This document shows, in pieces, positions 60,943-64,000 of a stretch of 64,000 bases of DNA. Made by a program: the position numbers and the translations under genes. Source of the DNA: Deltaproteobacteria bacterium (lineage in GTDB: Bacteria; Myxococcota_A; Polyangia; DRWM01; JAAZOP01). The stretch lies in contig JACRCX010000099.1 of NCBI GenBank assembly GCA_016218815.1, forward strand, positions 62,001 through 126,000, given 5' to 3'. Each line of letters starts with the position of its first letter. Within the stretch, counting starts at the first letter, position 1. A model generated the notes under the pieces. The model was not told where the DNA came from. It ran no database searches and saw only the letters and a program-made list of their open reading frames with translations.

Positions 60943-62040
60943 ATGACGAAGGGGCGGATCAAGATCGCCGTGAACACGGGCGGGGGGGACGCGCCGGGGC
61001 TGAACGCCGTGATCTACGCCGTGACGCTGGCGGCGGACCTGCGAGGGTGGGACGTCTACGGCCTGCGCATGGGGTATCTCGGCCTCTTGGACACGGACGA
61101 GATCGTGCACCTGACGCCGGACAAGGTGCAGGGCATCGTGGCCCTGGGCGGCACGATCCTCGGGACGACGAACAAGGGCAACCCGTTCTCGATGCCGGTG
61201 CGCAACGCGGTGGGGGACGTGGAAGTGCGCGACGTTTCGGACCGGGTGGTGGAGAACTTCAAGCGGCTGGGGCTGGACGTCCTGGTCGCGATCGGCGGGG
61301 ACGGCAGCCTGGCCATCGCGCACAAGTTCTCGCAGAAGGGCGTGCCGGTGGTCTGCGTGCCCAAGACGATCGATAACGACCTGGCGGCGACGGTGATCAC
61401 GTTCGGGTTCGACACGGCGGTGTCGACGGCGACGGACGCGATCGACAAGCTGCACTCGACGGCGTCGGCGCACGAGCGGGTGCTGGTCGTCGAGGTGATG
61501 GGGCGGTACGCGGGGTGGATCGCGCTCAACGCGGGAATCTCCGGGTCGGCGGACGCGATCCTGATCCCGGAGATCCCGTTCGACATCGATGCCGTGAGCC
61601 GGCGGATCGGGGACAACGAGCTGCGGGGGAAGCACTACGGCATCGTGGTCGTGGCCGAGGGCGCGGTGCCGAAGGGCGGCGACCGGATCCACAAGGGCTG
61701 CGGGGAGGAGGGACGGCAGGAGGTGGTGCTCGGGGGGATCGGAGAATACGTGGCGAAGGCGATTGCCGAGCGGACGGGGAAGGACACGCGGGCGATCGTG
61801 CTGGGCCACCTGCAACGCGGCGGCTCGCCGACGACCTTCGACCGGCTGCTGGCGCTGCGGTTCGGCGCGGCGGCGGTGCGGATGATCGCCGAGGGGAAGC
61901 GGAACGTGATGGTGGCGCACCGGCCGCCGGGGATGGTGGCGGTGCCGATCGAGGACGCGATCGGGAAGATGAAGTGCGTGCCGTTGGACAGCGACTCCAT
62001 TCTCACCGCCCGCGAGACGGGCGTGTGCCTGGGGGATTGA
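60943..62040 (+). CDS. pfkA: 6-phosphofructokinase (PFK-A family)
   Basis: 365 residues. Phosphorylates fructose 6-phosphate. Signature blocks NTGGGDAPGLN (11-21), IGGDGS (117-122), PKTIDND (140-146), MGRYAGWIAL, GHLQRGGSPTTFDR. In classical terms Gly121 favours ATP while Lys141 is the residue common in PPi-using members, so this is a mixed signature and the donor is not determined. GGGAGGACGACG precedes the ATG. The next gene starts two bases later. Confidence 0.9.
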   Translation: MTKGRIKIAVNTGGGDAPGLNAVIYAVTLAADLRGWDVYGLRMGYLGLLDTDEIVHLTPDKVQGIVALGGTILGTTNKGNPFSMPVRNAVGDVEVRDVSDRVVENFKRLGLDVLVAIGGDGSLAIAHKFSQKGVPVVCVPKTIDNDLAATVITFGFDTAVSTATDAIDKLHSTASAHERVLVVEVMGRYAGWIALNAGISGSADAILIPEIPFDIDAVSRRIGDNELRGKHYGIVVVAEGAVPKGGDRIHKGCGEEGRQEVVLGGIGEYVAKAIAERTGKDTRAIVLGHLQRGGSPTTFDRLLALRFGAAAVRMIAEGKRNVMVAHRPPGMVAVPIEDAIGKMKCVPLDSDSILTARETGVCLGD

Positions 62041-62042
62041 CC

Positions 62043-63047
62043 ATGAGCATCGAAAAGGCCGTCGAGAACATGATCCTGTGCGCGGGCCTCACGAAGACCG
62101 ACCGGGTAGTCGTCGTGGGCGACGATTCGATCGTCCGGGCGGCCGAGGAGCTGCAGCGGCGCGGCTCGGCGATCGTGGCCAAGAGCGTGCTCTTCAATCT
62201 CGATCGCTTCGGCGCGCGCCCGCTGCCGGCGCTGCCCGCCGAGATCAAGACGGCGCTGGACGATTGCGACGTGTTGTTCGTGCTGGTGCGGGCGGCGGCC
62301 GACGACAAGGTGAACGAGCTGAAGACGGTGCGGCGTCCGCTGGCGCTGCACAACGACCACATCAAGCACATCAACATGCCGGGGCTGACCTACGAAGTCC
62401 TGGAGAGCGCGATGCAGGACGACCCGCGGGACATGTGGGCGTTCACGCAGCGGGTCTTCGACGCGATGCAGGGCGCGAAGGAGATCGTGGTGCGGGGGAA
62501 GAACGGGACGGACGCGCGGTTCCGCTTCGCGCCGGACATCCGCTGGGTGAACTCGGGCGGGGACTACCGCACGAAGTTCCAGGCCAAGGGGAGCAACAAC
62601 CTGCCGGGGGCCGAGGTCTACACGGCGCCGGCGGAGGCGGACGGGGTGTTCGTGGTGGACGGGGTGCTGGGCGACCACCTGGCGCACCGCTACGGGGTGA
62701 TCACGGCGACGCCCGTGACGCTCGAGCTACGGGGCGGGCGGATCGTGAAGGTGTCGGCGGCGCGCCCGGAGATGCAGAAGGACGTCGAGGAGTACATCCG
62801 TACGGACGAGAACGCGAACCGCATCGGCGAGTTCGCGATCGGAACGAACCGCTCGCTCAAGAAGCTCTTGGGCAACATGCTGCACGACGAGAAGTACCCC
62901 TCGGTGCACATCGCGGCCGGCAGCCCGTACCCGCACGTGACGGGCGCGGACTGGGAATCGGACGCGCACATGGACTTCATCACCCTGGAGCCGACAATCG
63001 ACGTCGACGGGCGACGCGTGATGGAGGCGGGGAAGCACCTGTTGTAG
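62043..63047 (+). CDS. Aminopeptidase (M29-like, leucyl aminopeptidase type)
   Basis: 334 residues. N-terminal domain (MSIEKAVENMILCAGLTKTDRVVVVGDD) and a catalytic part with NLPGAEVYTAPAEADGVFVVDG, RIGEFAIGTN, NMLHDEKYPSVHIAAGSPYPHVTGADWESDAHMDFITLEPTI; Glu/His/Asp residues there match the dimetal site of M29-like thermophilic aminopeptidases. Also annotated elsewhere as DUF-type peptidases. Probably one transcript with pfkA (2-base spacing). Confidence 0.75.
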   Translation: MSIEKAVENMILCAGLTKTDRVVVVGDDSIVRAAEELQRRGSAIVAKSVLFNLDRFGARPLPALPAEIKTALDDCDVLFVLVRAAADDKVNELKTVRRPLALHNDHIKHINMPGLTYEVLESAMQDDPRDMWAFTQRVFDAMQGAKEIVVRGKNGTDARFRFAPDIRWVNSGGDYRTKFQAKGSNNLPGAEVYTAPAEADGVFVVDGVLGDHLAHRYGVITATPVTLELRGGRIVKVSAARPEMQKDVEEYIRTDENANRIGEFAIGTNRSLKKLLGNMLHDEKYPSVHIAAGSPYPHVTGADWESDAHMDFITLEPTIDVDGRRVMEAGKHLL

Positions 63048-63088
63048 GCGCCTCCCACCACGAGCCACAAGCTACGAGCTACCAGCCG

Positions 63089-63904
63089 TCAGCGCAGGCG
63101 GCGCCAGCCGCCGGAGCCCTCCGAGGCGCACATGGCGGGGGGATCGACGGCGAGGACGTAGGCGGCGCGGCGGTTGGCTTCGCAGTCGACGCTGTCGCCG
63201 GTTTCCTGGGCCAGGCAGTGCTCGCCGTAGCCGCGGACGTGGATCGGGAATTCGAGGTCGCCGGCCTTGGCGACGAAGTATTGGGCGATCGCCTCGGCGC
63301 GGTGTTCGGCGAGGGTCTGGTTGTCGCCGGGCTGGCCGACGGTGTCGGTGAAGCCGGCGATGTACAGCCCGGCCTCGATCCAGTCGCCGTAGTCGCGAAA
63401 TGCCTGCTCGATCTTGACCCACGCCTCGTCGAGCTTCTCCTTTTCGGTGTCCCGGATCTCCCACTTGTTGGTTTCGAAGACGACATCGACGTGGGGGATC
63501 TCGACGCGGAACGGCCAGATCTTGAAGGTCACGCTGGCCGAGTCCTCGTCGTAGGTGGTGACCTCGATGAGGGCGACCGGGTCGGAGGGGACGGGCCAGG
63601 TGACCTCGATGCGTGACCCGGCGCGGACGTTGTCCAGCGCGATCTCCTGGCTGTAGACGAGGTCGCGCTGCATGCCGCGAATTTCGATGGTGGCGCGGAC
63701 GGCGACGCGGCTGATGGAGTAGGCGACGTGGCCGTTGTCCAGGTCGACGTCCTGGCGCCGGAGGTTGAGGCGCGGGGGCGTGATCTCGCGCACTTCGCCC
63801 TGCCCCTGCTGCTCGTCCTCGGACTGCGCGCCGACGACGACGGGCACGGCGAGCAGCGCGGCGACGATGGCCCCCAGTCGAATCCCGATAGCCTTGTGGT
63901 TCAT
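63089..63904 (-). CDS. OmpA-family outer-membrane protein
   Basis: 271 residues. Signal peptide (VVVGAQSED). About 30-150 is a beta-rich domain of unknown type. Residues 148-265 form the OmpA/MotB peptidoglycan-binding region (DVVFETNKWEIRDTEKEKLDEAWVKIEQ, IAGFTDTVGQPGDNQTLAEHRAEAIAQYF, HVRGYGEHCLA). Two cysteines could pair. It converges on the peptidase gene. A family A repeat lies just upstream. Confidence 0.85.
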   Translation of the reverse strand: MNHKAIGIRLGAIVAALLAVPVVVGAQSEDEQQGQGEVREITPPRLNLRRQDVDLDNGHVAYSISRVAVRATIEIRGMQRDLVYSQEIALDNVRAGSRIEVTWPVPSDPVALIEVTTYDEDSASVTFKIWPFRVEIPHVDVVFETNKWEIRDTEKEKLDEAWVKIEQAFRDYGDWIEAGLYIAGFTDTVGQPGDNQTLAEHRAEAIAQYFVAKAGDLEFPIHVRGYGEHCLAQETGDSVDCEANRRAAYVLAVDPPAMCASEGSGGWRRLR

Positions 63905-63964
63905 GGTCGTTCTCCCGGCGGCGCTTCGACTGCGGATGGCCGTGAAAGTTTCACGGGGACAAGG

Positions 63965-63987
63965 AAACCACAGATGAACACGGATGG
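63965..63987. repeat. Family A repeat, copy 5 (upstream of OmpA-like gene)
   Basis: AAACCACAGATGAACACGGA then TGG. A diverged copy using the AGATGAACACGGATGG variant, located 61 bases upstream of the OmpA-like start, at the right edge of the window. Confidence 0.85.
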
Positions 63988-64000
63988 GGGAGGGGAAAGC

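Overview
The window reads as one continuous piece of a high-GC, Gram-negative chromosome. The best guess is Myxococcota or a close delta-proteobacterial relative. Supporting signs are a MYXO-CTERM-like sorting tail on a heparinase-like secreted protein, many lipoproteins with acidic Asp/Gly-rich spacers, MopE-type Cys/Asp repeats, a DUF4215 motif, RCC1 repeats, and a giant kinase/sigma-54 activator fusion. The MurE-like enzyme keeps the DNPR motif typical of meso-diaminopimelate ligases. Nothing indicates a phage, plasmid or integrative element. No tRNA, rRNA, CRISPR array or transposase was seen. Open frames opposite the real genes are long because of the GC content and were left out.

Layout. 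1-728: 3' part of tsaD. 769-2869: groES-groEL with a possible promoter. 3029-5428: radical SAM/SPASM protein fused to a membrane anchor and an unknown domain. 5531-8581 (minus): thiolase and B12-type radical SAM protein. 8794-10438: gluQ-RS and ubiE, overlapping. 10522-11004 (minus): four-haem lipoprotein cytochrome. 11229-18015: tightly packed operon of envelope protein, ECF sigma factor, FecR-like anti-sigma/sensor and two lipoproteins. 18138-18925: YjbQ protein and small membrane protein. 18983-31645 (mostly minus): AAA ATPase with nuclease-like tail, VWA lipoprotein, VIT/VWA/PDZ lipoprotein, heparinase-like protein, MurE-like ligase and a duplicated-domain lipoprotein. 31811-40401: a frameshifted TetR regulator, a 1457-residue lipoprotein, an FGE-like lipoprotein and two MopE-like Cys-rich lipoproteins. 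40644-45458: kinase-STAND-GAF-sigma54 activator, divergent from the MopE-like pair. 45515-49327: membrane enzyme, Cys-rich lipoprotein, broken second TetR and porin. 49327-58027: PHP-domain lipoprotein, membrane proteins, RCC1 lipoprotein and a small lipoprotein. 58173-63904: Rpn/Uma2-like nuclease, sialidase-like lipoprotein, phosphofructokinase, M29-like peptidase and OmpA-like protein.

The most unusual property is that at least six families of short dispersed repeats, several of them palindromic, sit inside or at the ends of reading frames without breaking them. They encode linkers, N-terminal leaders, a shared stop/start overlap, and the Arg-rich tail of a sorting signal. About ten of some 44 genes are affected. 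A G-rich element occurs at the same place in two paralogous TetR genes. One copy has 8 Gs (frame open across it) and the other has 9 Gs (frame broken), which suggests slippage or an assembly error.

Regulatory logic can be inferred at two loci: the ECF sigma/FecR operon, and the kinase/sigma-54 activator facing a -24/-12-like promoter in front of the MopE-like gene pair.
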